A stretch of DNA of 64,000 nt. It comes from Bryobacterales bacterium (GTDB lineage Bacteria; Acidobacteriota; Terriglobia; Bryobacterales; Bryobacteraceae). The stretch lies in NCBI GenBank assembly GCA_016789905.1, contig JAEUQC010000074.1, positions 1 to 64,000 on the forward strand. Reading direction: 5' to 3'. Of the stretch, positions 54,529-62,838 are shown piece after piece. The notes below the pieces were generated by a model, which saw nothing but the letters and a program-made list of their open reading frames with translations, did not search any database and was not told where the DNA came from. Positions within the stretch are counted from its first letter, which is position 1; the number at the start of each line of letters is the position of its first letter. Both the position numbers and the translations under genes were made by a program.

Positions 54529-57500
54529 ATGCACAAAAAAACTACCCTGCTCGCTTTGCTGATGCTATGCGTGCCGGCCGGCGTGTTTGCCCAAGCCGTA
54601 GCCGGTTTCGGCGGCATCTCTGGCGTTGTTCGCGACGCCACCGGCGCCGTCGTCCCTTCCGCGAATGTCATTGTTGAGAACCCCTCCAAAGGCATCCGCC
54701 GTACCCTTACTTCGAATGACGCCGGCGTGTTCGCCGCACCGGCATTGGTGCCCGCCGCCGGCTATGCCGTCCGGGTGAATAAAGACGGCTTTAACGCCTT
54801 TGAGGTAAAGGACATCGAGGTCCTGGTAGGCCAAAATGTCAACATCAACGTACCGCTGGCAGTCTCCGGCGCCGCGACGCAGGTGGAGGTGACCGACGCC
54901 GCGCCGATCGTTGAGCAAACCAAGACGGGCATCTCTCAGGTGGTCAATTCCAAACAGATTCAGGAACTGCCTATTAACGGCCGCCGCGTGGACGCCTTCG
55001 CGCTGCTTACACCGGCCGTCGTCGCCGATGGCACGTTCGGCCTCGTCAGCTTTCGCGGCATTGCCGGCGGCAACGCGTTCCTGACCGATGGCAATGACAC
55101 GACCAACAACTTCTACAATGAAAACGCCGGCCGCACGCGCATCTCGTCGCAGATCTCCCAGGACGCGGTGCAGGAGTTCCAGGTGCTCACCAACGGCTAC
55201 TCGGCGGAATTCGGCCGCGCCTCCGGCGGTGTGATCAACACCGTCACCCGTTCCGGCGGCAACAACATTCACGGCACCGGCTACTGGTTCTTCCGCAATC
55301 AGGATTTCAACGCCCGCGACCCTTACGCGACCATTAACCCCGAAGAGCGGCGAGACCAGTTTGGCGGCTCCATCGGCGGCCCCATCAAGAAGGACAAGAT
55401 CTTCTACTTCTTCAACGGCGAGGCCACGCGCCGCAACTTCCCGCTCATCGCTTCTCTGACGCAGCCACCGCTGTTTAACGCCGCCGGAACCTTCGTTGGC
55501 ACTTGCACGGCCACGGCCGCCCAATGCGCCGCCGCGCAGGATTTTCTGAAGCGCCAGTTCCAGGTTCTGGACCGGACGGCCAACTCCGAGCTCGGATTCG
55601 CCAAGGTAGACCTTCGCCCCACGGAACGCCACGCGGTCAGTCTCTCTTTCAACTACCTGCGCTGGATTTCGCCCAACGGCATTCAGACGCAGGCCGTGCT
55701 CAACAACGGCAACGGCGTGGGCAATAACGCAAACTCCACCGTTCGCACGCGCTACGGACGCGCCTCCTGGACGTTCATTCCCACCAACACGATAGTCAAT
55801 GAAGTCCGTTATGGATGGTTCAAAGACCGTCTGTTCGACGATGTGAGCGAATCGCTCATTCCCGCGCTGACGGGCCGCGTGCAGATCTCCGTGCAAGGTC
55901 AGGGAAACCTCGGCGTTGCCGACGCCTACCCGCGGCTGAACCCTTCGGAAAACAAACATCAGATTGCCGACAACTTAACGTGGACGGTTGGCAAACACAC
56001 CGTCAAGTTCGGCGGCGACTTCGTCTCCGCCCGCGACTACAACGACATTCTCCGGAACCAGAACGGTACATATAGCTATCCGAACTTTACCGCCTTTGCC
56101 ATGGATCTCACCGGCAACACGACGGGAGCGAAACGCTGGCAGAGCTATTCCCAGCGTTTCGGCCAATCCGTGGTGGACACCACCATCCGCGATGTCAGCT
56201 TCTACGTACAGGACCAATTCCGCGCGACCCAGCGCCTGACAGTCAACTACGGCATTCGCTACGAATACCAGAGCTTCACCCAGCCCCGGATCGTGAATCC
56301 GGACTACGCCGCCCAGACGGGCAATATTCCGTCGTACGGCAAGAATTGGGCGCCTCGCATTGGGTTGGCCTATTCGATGAACAATAACCGCACCGTGCTG
56401 CGGACTGGGTATGGCATTTTCTACGCACGCACTCCGGGCGGACTGATCAATACACTGCACCTGGAAAACGGCGTCGTGCAGAAGCAGATCAGCCTGAACA
56501 GCGCCATCGCAGCGGACTTGGCGATCGGACCGGTGTTCCCCAACAAACTCGCCGGAATCGACCGCAACCCGCCGGCCGGCACCATCGACATTTCGATGGC
56601 CGCCCGGAACATGCGCAATCCCTATACGCAACAAGGCGACGTCGGCATTGAGCACGAAATCACGCGCGACCTGGGGCTTACCGTGAGCTACCTGTGGAGC
56701 CGCGGCGTACAACTCTACACGGTTCGCGATTTGAACGTCGGCCCGCTGGGCGCCGATGTTACCTACCGGATTAACGACACGGCGGGCAACCAGGTTGGCA
56801 CCTACACCACGCCCACCTACCGGCTGGCCAATCGCGTGGACACCCGTTGGCGCGGCGTGGGCCAGATCGAAAACGGAGGCCGCAGCTATTACGACGGCAT
56901 GGTGGTGCAGATGCGCAAGCGCTTCTCGCAGATGTGGGAAGGTTCGGTGGCCTACACGTGGTCCCACGCCATCGACCTGAACCAGAGCGGCGGCAACAAC
57001 AACATCTTCTTCTCCGGCCGGCCGTTCAACCTTCAGAACGGTAACTACGCCCTCGATAAGTCGAGTTCTGTGCTCGATCAGCGCCACCGCTTCGTTGGCA
57101 CGGCGATGTTCACACCCACCTTTACGAAGAAGACGGACAAGTTCTCCCGCTGGATCATCAACGGCTGGCAGCTTTCCAACATCTTCACCGGGGCCAGCGC
57201 CCAGAACGCCACGCCGACGATTTTCGTCAGCGGCAACCCGTTCGCAGGCGCGGCGTTCAATAACACGCTTAACGGCTTCGGCGGTTCCACCCGCGTGCCC
57301 TTCCTGCCCGCGGCCAGCCTGGACATCGACCAGATTGTCCGTCTGGATTCGCGGCTCTCGAAGATTGTGGCCATCACGGAGCGCTATCAACTGTTCCTGA
57401 ACTTCGAGGCGTTCAATGTGTTCAACCACGTTTCCAACACGGCGGTATTGACGCAGGCCTTCCAGGCCACCGCGGGCGTGTTGAACCCCACGCCCCGCCT

Positions 57501-57582
57501 GGGCCAGGGCACCGCCAGCCAGGGCTTCCCGGACGGCACCAACGCTCGGCGCGCCCAGTTCAGCGTCCGGTTCGTGTTTTAA
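54529..57582 (+). CDS. TonB-dependent receptor, Oar-like
   Basis: A complete 1017-residue receptor. The ATG at 54529 begins the signal peptide (MHKKTTLLALLMLCVPAGVF) and GAGG lies about 11 bases upstream; the frame opens earlier but adds nothing useful. A carboxypeptidase-regulatory domain (about 30-105, SGVVRDATGAVVPSANVIVE) is followed by the plug (about 120-230, IQELPINGRRVDAFALLTPA and FLTDGNDTTNNFYNENAG), the YSAEFGRASGGVINTVTRSG motif and a barrel ending AQFSVRFVF. It is the most canonical of the four receptors here. A strong terminator follows. Substrate unknown. Confidence 0.95.
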   Translation: MHKKTTLLALLMLCVPAGVFAQAVAGFGGISGVVRDATGAVVPSANVIVENPSKGIRRTLTSNDAGVFAAPALVPAAGYAVRVNKDGFNAFEVKDIEVLVGQNVNINVPLAVSGAATQVEVTDAAPIVEQTKTGISQVVNSKQIQELPINGRRVDAFALLTPAVVADGTFGLVSFRGIAGGNAFLTDGNDTTNNFYNENAGRTRISSQISQDAVQEFQVLTNGYSAEFGRASGGVINTVTRSGGNNIHGTGYWFFRNQDFNARDPYATINPEERRDQFGGSIGGPIKKDKIFYFFNGEATRRNFPLIASLTQPPLFNAAGTFVGTCTATAAQCAAAQDFLKRQFQVLDRTANSELGFAKVDLRPTERHAVSLSFNYLRWISPNGIQTQAVLNNGNGVGNNANSTVRTRYGRASWTFIPTNTIVNEVRYGWFKDRLFDDVSESLIPALTGRVQISVQGQGNLGVADAYPRLNPSENKHQIADNLTWTVGKHTVKFGGDFVSARDYNDILRNQNGTYSYPNFTAFAMDLTGNTTGAKRWQSYSQRFGQSVVDTTIRDVSFYVQDQFRATQRLTVNYGIRYEYQSFTQPRIVNPDYAAQTGNIPSYGKNWAPRIGLAYSMNNNRTVLRTGYGIFYARTPGGLINTLHLENGVVQKQISLNSAIAADLAIGPVFPNKLAGIDRNPPAGTIDISMAARNMRNPYTQQGDVGIEHEITRDLGLTVSYLWSRGVQLYTVRDLNVGPLGADVTYRINDTAGNQVGTYTTPTYRLANRVDTRWRGVGQIENGGRSYYDGMVVQMRKRFSQMWEGSVAYTWSHAIDLNQSGGNNNIFFSGRPFNLQNGNYALDKSSSVLDQRHRFVGTAMFTPTFTKKTDKFSRWIINGWQLSNIFTGASAQNATPTIFVSGNPFAGAAFNNTLNGFGGSTRVPFLPAASLDIDQIVRLDSRLSKIVAITERYQLFLNFEAFNVFNHVSNTAVLTQAFQATAGVLNPTPRLGQGTASQGFPDGTNARRAQFSVRFVF

Positions 57583-57606
57583 CCCGAACGGCAGCGACAA
57601 CCAACC

Positions 57607-57633
57607 AGAAGGCCGGGTCCCCCCCGGCCTTCT
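57607..57633 (+). terminator. Rho-independent terminator of TonB receptor
   Basis: A perfect 11-bp stem AGAAGGCCGGG (57607-57617) / CCCGGCCTTCT (57623-57633) with a 5-nt loop, followed by TTATTTG. It lies 25 nt after the receptor stop. Confidence 0.85.
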
Positions 57634-57700
57634 TTATTTGTGGAATCCTGATAACCTCAGGGTACGGATTTCGCGTTTCCATTACGGAGGAACGATTCTC

Positions 57701-58333
57701 ATGGCTTTTTGTCCGAATTGCGGGGCCCAGGTACAGGGCGCGTTCTGTATGCGGTGCGGCAGTCCGGTGGCCGGCGCGCCACAACCGCCCCAGGCTCAAC
57801 AGCCACCGCAACAGCAGCCACCCCAGCAGCACGGAGGATGGCCGCAGCAACAGCCTCCGCAGCAGCCGTATGGCCAACAGCAGCAGCCAAACTACGGGCA
57901 GCAGCCGCCACAGTACAGCCAGCCCCAATACGGGCAACCGCAGTACGGGCAGCCGCAATATGGCCAGCCTGCGCCGGCCGCCAGCGGTCTGGAAGACAAT
58001 GTCGCCGGTGCGCTCTGCTATCTTTTCACGGTCATCACCGGAGTGGTCTTCCTGGTTCTGGAACCCTACAACAAGAACAAACTCATCCGCTTCCACGCAT
58101 TCCAGGCCATCTTCTTCGGACTCGGGGCGTTTGCGGTGAATATCGCCATCACAATCGTTTCCACGATCTTGCGGAGCCTTCTGAACTACTCGCTGTACTT
58201 CATCCCGGCGCTGCTTAGCCTTGCCGTTGGGTTGGGCCTGTTCGGGGTCTGGATTCTGCTGATGTACAAGGCCTACAACCGCGAGTACTTCAAATTGCCG
58301 ATTATCGGCGACCTGGCCGAAAAACAGGCGTAG
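57701..58333 (+). CDS. Zinc-ribbon, Gln/Pro-rich linker and DUF4870-like membrane protein
   Basis: A 210-residue protein. Residues 1-21 are a zinc ribbon (FCPNCGAQVQGAFCMRCG, two CxxC pairs). Residues 25-92 are a low-complexity Pro/Gln linker with four tandem PQY(G/S)Q units. The rest is a DUF4870-like membrane domain with about three helices (NVAGALCYLFTVITGVVFLV, AIFFGLGAFAVNIAITIVST, LLSLAVGLGLFGVWILLMYK) and the KNKLIRFHAFQAIF loop. The ribbon probably faces the cytoplasm. The start at 57701 has GGAGGAA about eight bases upstream; a longer frame from 57638 would include the terminator spacer. Function unknown. Confidence 0.85.
   Translation: MAFCPNCGAQVQGAFCMRCGSPVAGAPQPPQAQQPPQQQPPQQHGGWPQQQPPQQPYGQQQQPNYGQQPPQYSQPQYGQPQYGQPQYGQPAPAASGLEDNVAGALCYLFTVITGVVFLVLEPYNKNKLIRFHAFQAIFFGLGAFAVNIAITIVSTILRSLLNYSLYFIPALLSLAVGLGLFGVWILLMYKAYNREYFKLPIIGDLAEKQA
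57908..57967 (+). repeat. Four tandem 15-nt repeats in coding sequence
   Basis: Four consecutive 15-nt units encode PQYSQ, PQYGQ, PQYGQ and PQYGQ, with third-base differences between units. It is part of the Gln/Pro linker of the zinc-ribbon protein and a site where slippage could change linker length. Confidence 0.85.
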
Positions 58334-58363
58334 CCAGATGGCATCGAGCCGCGTCAAAACTCT

Positions 58364-59407
58364 GTGACCGTTCGCGCAATTGTACTCTCCGCAGCCGCGG
58401 CCGCCCTCGCCTGGGGGCAGCCCATGACCTTGCCGAAAATCGGCATCATCGACTACTTTGGGCTGAAAAAGGCCAGCCGCGAGCGGGTTGAGAAAGCGCT
58501 GGAAGTAAAGCCGGGCGGCCCGCTGCCGAAGTCCAAGGGCGAAATTGAAGGCCAGATTGAACTCGTCAACCTGGTGACGCGCGCGCAACTGGAGGCGGTC
58601 TGCTGCGAAAACGGAGACGCCATTCTCTACGTAGGCATCCTTGAGAAAGGGGGGCCGGTGTTCGAGTTTCATGAGCCGCCCTCCGACGAAACGCTGCGCC
58701 TGCCGGAGCCGATTGTCGACACATGGAACCTGTTCATGGAGCAGGTGCAAAACGCCGTCCGCGAGGGCAAAGCGGCGGAGGATCTGACAAACGGCCATAG
58801 CCTGATGCAGCACGCTGCCGCGCGGGAACTGCAGTTGAGGTTTCCGGAAATGGTGGACAAGAACCTGCCCGCCATTCGCGATGTGCTGCGGAAGAGCGTG
58901 GACGAGACCGAGCGGGCGATTGCCGCCTACGTCATCTCCTACGCCACCAAGAAAGCGCAGGTGGTGGACGACCTGCAATACGCGATCCAGGACCCCGACG
59001 ATGGCGTACGCAACAACGCCATGCGCTCGTTGGCTGGCCTGGCGGTGCTGGCCAAGCTGAAGCCCGAGTCCGGGCTGGTGATCAGTTCCACCTGGTTTGT
59101 GGAGCAGATGAATTCGATGACGTGGAGCGACCGCAACAAGGCGGCGTTCGCGCTGGTCTCCATGACCGAAAACCGCGACCCGCGAACGCTTGGCATATTG
59201 AAAGAACGGGCGCTGGATTCGATGGTGGACATGGCGCGCTGGCAGCATCTGCCGCACGCATTGCCGGGCTTCATTCTACTTGCCCGCACCGCCGGGTGGG
59301 AAGAAAAACGAATTCAGGAGGCGTGGGCCGCCGGTACGCACCGGGCCGGGGTGGACGAGATCCTGAAGGGCTTTGAGGCCGAGGCGAAAAAGAAGAAGAA
59401 GAACTAG
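58364..59407 (+). CDS. Secreted HEAT-repeat protein
   Basis: A 347-residue protein beginning at GTG 58364 with a signal peptide (RAIVLSAAAAALAWGQ). The N-terminal part (about 22-50, PKIGIIDYFGLKKASRERVE) resembles a POTRA/FtsQ-like opening strand-helix. The middle and end are helix pairs with HEAT character: QHAAARELQLRFPEM, IAAYVISYATKKAQVVDDLQ, DPDDGVRNNAMRSLAGLAVL. The tail is Lys-rich (EAEAKKKKKN). It may act as a protein-binding scaffold in the periplasm. It is 30 nt downstream of the zinc-ribbon gene, likely in one operon, and its stop shares CTAG with the stop of the convergent GDPD gene. Confidence 0.7.
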   Translation: MTVRAIVLSAAAAALAWGQPMTLPKIGIIDYFGLKKASRERVEKALEVKPGGPLPKSKGEIEGQIELVNLVTRAQLEAVCCENGDAILYVGILEKGGPVFEFHEPPSDETLRLPEPIVDTWNLFMEQVQNAVREGKAAEDLTNGHSLMQHAAARELQLRFPEMVDKNLPAIRDVLRKSVDETERAIAAYVISYATKKAQVVDDLQYAIQDPDDGVRNNAMRSLAGLAVLAKLKPESGLVISSTWFVEQMNSMTWSDRNKAAFALVSMTENRDPRTLGILKERALDSMVDMARWQHLPHALPGFILLARTAGWEEKRIQEAWAAGTHRAGVDEILKGFEAEAKKKKKN

Positions 59408-60270
59408 CGGAGGCCTTTCGCTTTCAGGTAGGCAATCAGCGCCGCCGGGTCGTCGGTAATGATGGCGTCCACTTCGGCGGCGATCAGTTTATCCCATTCG
59501 GCCGGTTCGTTTGCCGTCCAGGGAACGACGATGAGCCCGGCCTTGTGGGCTGCCGCCACCTCCTCCGGTTTCACGGTCCGGATATTCGGGCTCACTATGC
59601 CCGCACCGGCCTCCTTTGCCACGGCGAGCAAATCCCGGTGCGGCTGTTTGGCGTTGTTTGGATACAGCGCCGAAAGACGAATCTTCGGCTCCAGCTTCTT
59701 CATGGCGTGAAGTGTCCGGAAATCGAAAGATTGCAGAATCACGCGACTGGTCAGTCCGTTTTTTCGGACCGCTTCCAGCAACAGCACGGCAAAGCGCTCC
59801 GGCGTCGGAGTCTGTTCCGGGCGGGCCGGGGAAATCTTGGTTTCAATATTGAACTCCACCCGCGAACCCTTGGCCTTCACCAAATCGAAAACCTCCTGGA
59901 GCGCCGGCGCGCGTGTTCCCGGAACGGCCTGTTGTTTCGGGTAGTCCGGGTTGGCTTTGGCGCCGCAGTCCCATTGGCGCAGTTCGGCAAGGGTCATCTT
60001 CCGGATCAGCGTCTCCGCGCCGGCCGGCCCCTGGCAATACGCCGGGTTCATTCGCGCGTCGTGGGATACCACGAGCACGTCATCTTTGGTGACGGCGAGG
60101 TCCATTTCCAGTACATCCACCCCCTGTTCCATGGCGTAGGAAAAGGCGGGCAGACTGTTTTCCGGGCGAACGGCGCGGGCGCCGCGATGGCCGTGGACCT
60201 GAATGCGGGGAGCGGCGTTGGCAAGGGGCATGAGAATGAGAAGCACGGGCAGTATAATCGAGGTGCGCAC
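59404..60270 (-). CDS. Secreted glycerophosphodiester phosphodiesterase
   Basis: A 288-residue GDPD enzyme. Signal peptide (IILPVLLILMPLANA), then the signature VHGHRGARAVRPENSLPAF with His28, metal ligands Glu55 and Asp57 (VLEMDLAVTKDD) and the second catalytic His70 (VVSHDARMN). Later EFNIETK, ILQSFDF and VVPWTANEPAEWDKLIA complete the fold. It hydrolyses glycerophosphodiesters from phospholipids to glycerol 3-phosphate in the periplasm. The start is GTG 60270, with TACGCT seven bases upstream and no Shine-Dalgarno. Divergent from the oxidoreductase with 39 nt between starts. Confidence 0.92.
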   Translation of the reverse strand: MRTSIILPVLLILMPLANAAPRIQVHGHRGARAVRPENSLPAFSYAMEQGVDVLEMDLAVTKDDVLVVSHDARMNPAYCQGPAGAETLIRKMTLAELRQWDCGAKANPDYPKQQAVPGTRAPALQEVFDLVKAKGSRVEFNIETKISPARPEQTPTPERFAVLLLEAVRKNGLTSRVILQSFDFRTLHAMKKLEPKIRLSALYPNNAKQPHRDLLAVAKEAGAGIVSPNIRTVKPEEVAAAHKAGLIVVPWTANEPAEWDKLIAAEVDAIITDDPAALIAYLKAKGLR

Positions 60271-60277
60271 GTAGGTC

Positions 60278-60283
60278 AGCGTA
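60278..60283 (-). promoter_or_regulatory. Candidate -10 box of leaderless GDPD gene
   Basis: TACGCT on the minus strand, seven bases before the GTG at 60270. Confidence 0.4.
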
Positions 60284-60309
60284 TCAGTTTGAAGCTACAG
60301 GAGGATGAA

Positions 60310-61632
60310 ATGAACCGCCGCCAGTTCACCAAGACAGCCGCCGCCGTTACCGCTGCGAGCTATTCCCGCATTCTGGGCGCCAATGAGCGGGTCCAGATGG
60401 GATTCATCGGTCTTGGCAACCGCGGGGACCAGGTTCACGAGGGATTCCTGGAGTATGGCGATTCGCGCACCGTGGCGATCTGCGATCTGCGCGATGATTA
60501 TCTGGACTTCGCCGGAACCAAATCCCGCGCCACTCCCAAACGATACAAGGACTACCGGAAACTGCTCGACGATAAAGACGTGGAGGCGGTAGCCATCGCC
60601 AGCCCGGACCACTGGCATGCGCTGATGTTTGTCGACGCCTGCCGCGCCGGCAAAGATGTTTACGTGGAGAAACCGCTATCGTTAACCGTTACTGAAGGGC
60701 GGCGAATGGTGCAGGTGGCGGCCGAAACAAAGCGCGTCGTACAAGTTGGCATTCAACGGCGATCGTCAAAGTTTCTGCAGGAAGCGGTGGATTATCTGAC
60801 GAGTGGCGCGCTGGGCAAGATCAGCGTTGCGCGCGGATTTCACGTGCAGAATGAAGCGCCGAACGGCATTGGCAACGCCGCCGATAGCGCGGCGCCCTCG
60901 GCGGAGATGTGGGACCAGTGGCTGGGCCCGGCGCCGAAAGTGCCGTATAACCGGAACCGGACTTTCTACAATTTCCGCTGGTTCTACGACTATTCGGGCG
61001 GCCAGATTACGAACTTCGGGGTCCACTACATGGACATGCTGCGCTGGGCGCTGGGCAAGCAGACGCCCCGGGCGGTGGTGGCCATTGGCGGCAAGTACGG
61101 CGTAAACGACAACCGGGAGATCCCGGACACCTGCGAGGTCCACTGGGACTTTGGCGACATGCTGATGGGCTTTGTGCAGTACAACGCCAACGCCGCGCCG
61201 GCCAGCGCAAGAGGGGCCGAAATGGAGATCCGCGGCACGCTTGGGACGATGAACATTTACTCGAACCGGTGGGAGATTGTTCCGGAAAAGACAACCGAGG
61301 TTTTGTTCGGCGCGCGGACGCCGCTCGACCGGGGTGTCGAGAAGGCCTATAACCCCTCCAAGAAGGCCTCGCTGGCGCCGAAGACAGTGGAGGGCACTAC
61401 CAGCACCCCGCCGCACTGCCGGAACTTTCTGGACTGCGTGAAGAGCCGGGCGCGGACGAACTGCCCTATCGAGGAAGGCCACACATCGACCGCCAACACA
61501 GTGATCGCCCACATCGCACTGCGTACGCGGAGTTTCCTGGAATGGGATGGCAAAGCGGAACGGTTCACCAATAACGAAGCCGCCAACCGGTATCTGAGCT
61601 ACAAATACCGGGCGCCGTACAAGCTTGGCTAG
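60310..61632 (+). CDS. Gfo/Idh/MocA-family oxidoreductase, Tat-exported (second)
   Basis: A 440-residue enzyme. Tat leader MNRRQFTKTAAAVTAASYS, Rossmann motif MGFIGLGNRGDQ, IASPDHWHALMF, and the full VEKPLSLTVTEGRR loop with the catalytic Lys. The second domain has SGGQITNFGVHYMDMLRWAL and a C-terminal region typical of exported members (CRNFLDCVKSRARTNCPIEE). Substrate unknown, probably a sugar. The start at 60310 has CAGGAGGATG about five to nine bases upstream, one of the clear Shine-Dalgarno sites in the window; a long upstream frame across the GDPD gene is antisense and not coding. It shares CTAG stops with the convergent gene. Confidence 0.92.
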   Translation: MNRRQFTKTAAAVTAASYSRILGANERVQMGFIGLGNRGDQVHEGFLEYGDSRTVAICDLRDDYLDFAGTKSRATPKRYKDYRKLLDDKDVEAVAIASPDHWHALMFVDACRAGKDVYVEKPLSLTVTEGRRMVQVAAETKRVVQVGIQRRSSKFLQEAVDYLTSGALGKISVARGFHVQNEAPNGIGNAADSAAPSAEMWDQWLGPAPKVPYNRNRTFYNFRWFYDYSGGQITNFGVHYMDMLRWALGKQTPRAVVAIGGKYGVNDNREIPDTCEVHWDFGDMLMGFVQYNANAAPASARGAEMEIRGTLGTMNIYSNRWEIVPEKTTEVLFGARTPLDRGVEKAYNPSKKASLAPKTVEGTTSTPPHCRNFLDCVKSRARTNCPIEEGHTSTANTVIAHIALRTRSFLEWDGKAERFTNNEAANRYLSYKYRAPYKLG

Positions 61633-61970
61633 GGGGCCCTGTTTTCAAGGAGGAAGAGCGCGCTTCCGGGAAGGTCCGGCAGTTTGAGATCGGAGATAGC
61701 GTAGAGCATCGACCGGAGATCATTGGCCTGTAGCGACGCCATAACGTATTCGTCGAGAAAACCCAGCAGCGAATCGGTAAATGAGAAGTCGATGAGGCCG
61801 GTGAGGCTGCCAAAAACAGGGCTAGGGAGGAGGGCCTCGTCCGGGGACTCGGTTGGGGAGCAGAGGTGAAGAACGGACGGACTGACAGGCATGTAGGCGC
61901 CGGTCATTTCGGAACCGTAGGCGGCCGGCGGCAGCGCCAGCCCCGCGATGAGACACAAGACTCGCAGCAT
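61629..61970 (-). CDS. Small secreted protein of unknown function
   Basis: A 113-residue protein with a Sec signal peptide (MLRVLCLIAGLALPPAAYGS). The mature part is hydrophobic-acidic (SLTGLIDFSFTDSLLGFLDE, SMLYAISDLKLPDLPGSALF) without repeats or known motifs and has one Cys (HLCSPTES). It is the last gene of a minus-strand set that starts with the FecR-domain gene; 63 nt separate it from the Cys-rich gene. I assign no function. Confidence 0.6.
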   Translation of the reverse strand: MLRVLCLIAGLALPPAAYGSEMTGAYMPVSPSVLHLCSPTESPDEALLPSPVFGSLTGLIDFSFTDSLLGFLDEYVMASLQANDLRSMLYAISDLKLPDLPGSALFLLENRAP

Positions 61971-62033
61971 AGCCCGATGATGCGGCGCGCGTGCAGATGG
62001 GGCGATAGACCCGCAGGTGGAAAAAGCCAGAAC

Positions 62034-62228
62034 TTAGGTTCTGGTCAGATCGGTTGCGGGAGGTACTGGGTCGCTGGAGAGCGGACGTTCGCAGGGGCAG
62101 CAATCCGAGCACCGGCGGCAGCGGCCGCAGAGGTGGGACTGGCAGGTATCCTTGGTACACCAGGCACAGATGGTGGCGGATGGCTCCGCGCAAATGGAAC
62201 AGACAAAACAACGGGTGGTAACGCTCAC
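62034..62228 (-). CDS. Cys-rich small protein (multiple zinc-finger-like)
   Basis: A 64-residue protein with 12 Cys and one His in its first 46 positions: C7-x2-C10-x2-C13, C21-x2-C24-x4-C29-x2-H32-x-C34-x2-C37-x2-C40-x2-C43-C44-x-C46. The spacing allows two or three metal sites, like a B-box or treble-clef array; no exact family is recognised. The tail is Pro/Ser-rich. No signal peptide. It begins at GTG within the stop of the upstream gene (GTGA overlap), so it is translationally coupled to the secreted 199-residue protein. Confidence 0.65.
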   Translation of the reverse strand: MSVTTRCFVCSICAEPSATICAWCTKDTCQSHLCGRCRRCSDCCPCERPLSSDPVPPATDLTRT

Positions 62229-62824
62229 TGACGGTCCTTTGCGGGGGCGGGAACGGGAGTTGGCTTGGGCCTGGCGACGGGCCGGGGCGGTGGGGGCGGC
62301 TGCTTGACAATGATCCCGAGGCAGCGCTGCGCCTCCGACTCCATCACGCGAAGTTCGCCCTCTTTGGAGTTCGCCAAATCGAGAGCATACTGTTTCAGGC
62401 TTTCGCGATTGGCGGAGTTTTCGTCGGCCACGCCGAGCAAAAGATCGGCCAGGGCCGGATTCTGATAGCGCCGGACGCCGCTGGCGAGGGAGCCAAGATA
62501 GACGTTCAGGCCGTCAAGCCGGAACAGTGTATCAAGCGCAAACGAGAGCCGGGTGGGGTCCTTCGCCAATTGCCCCGAGGAAGCTTGCAGGCCGAGAATG
62601 GCGTTCTTCACGCTCTGCCACTGCGCCTGATAGGCGTCGGGAGCGCCCTGGTCTTTCCAGGAACCCGGATTTATCTCATTGACGAGAGGCTCAAGTTTCC
62701 TGGCGTTATTGACCAGGCTATCGAGAAGTTTGCGGGTCTCCCATTCCGGCGGAATACCGGCGGATTGGGCAGACAGCGCGGCCGCGGTCAGGCCGATCGA
62801 CCAGAGTAGGGTGAGAACGCGCAT
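62225..62824 (-). CDS. Secreted helical protein with Pro-rich tail
   Basis: A 199-residue protein. Signal peptide (VLTLLWSIGLTAAALSAQ), then a helical domain (WETRKLLDSLVNNARKLEPL, FALDTLFRLDGLNVYLGSLA, ESLKQYALDLANSKEGELRV) and a Pro-rich end (KQPPPPPRPVARPKPTPVPA). No known family. It starts 14 nt after the stop of the FecR-domain gene and overlaps the Cys-rich gene by four bases, so these genes form one operon. Confidence 0.65.
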   Translation of the reverse strand: MRVLTLLWSIGLTAAALSAQSAGIPPEWETRKLLDSLVNNARKLEPLVNEINPGSWKDQGAPDAYQAQWQSVKNAILGLQASSGQLAKDPTRLSFALDTLFRLDGLNVYLGSLASGVRRYQNPALADLLLGVADENSANRESLKQYALDLANSKEGELRVMESEAQRCLGIIVKQPPPPPRPVARPKPTPVPAPAKDRQ

Positions 62825-62838
62825 AGCCCTATTTTGAA

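Noticed and set aside
54565..59257. Long minus-strand open frames opposite the TonB receptor and the zinc-ribbon/HEAT genes (464, 541 and 565 codons)
   Set aside because: Each is fully antisense to genes with signal peptides and known domains, and none shows family motifs. The third also crosses a terminator.
59545..60309. Upstream extension of the second Gfo/Idh/MocA frame
   Set aside because: It runs antisense to the GDPD gene. A Tat leader and a good Shine-Dalgarno fix the start at 60310.
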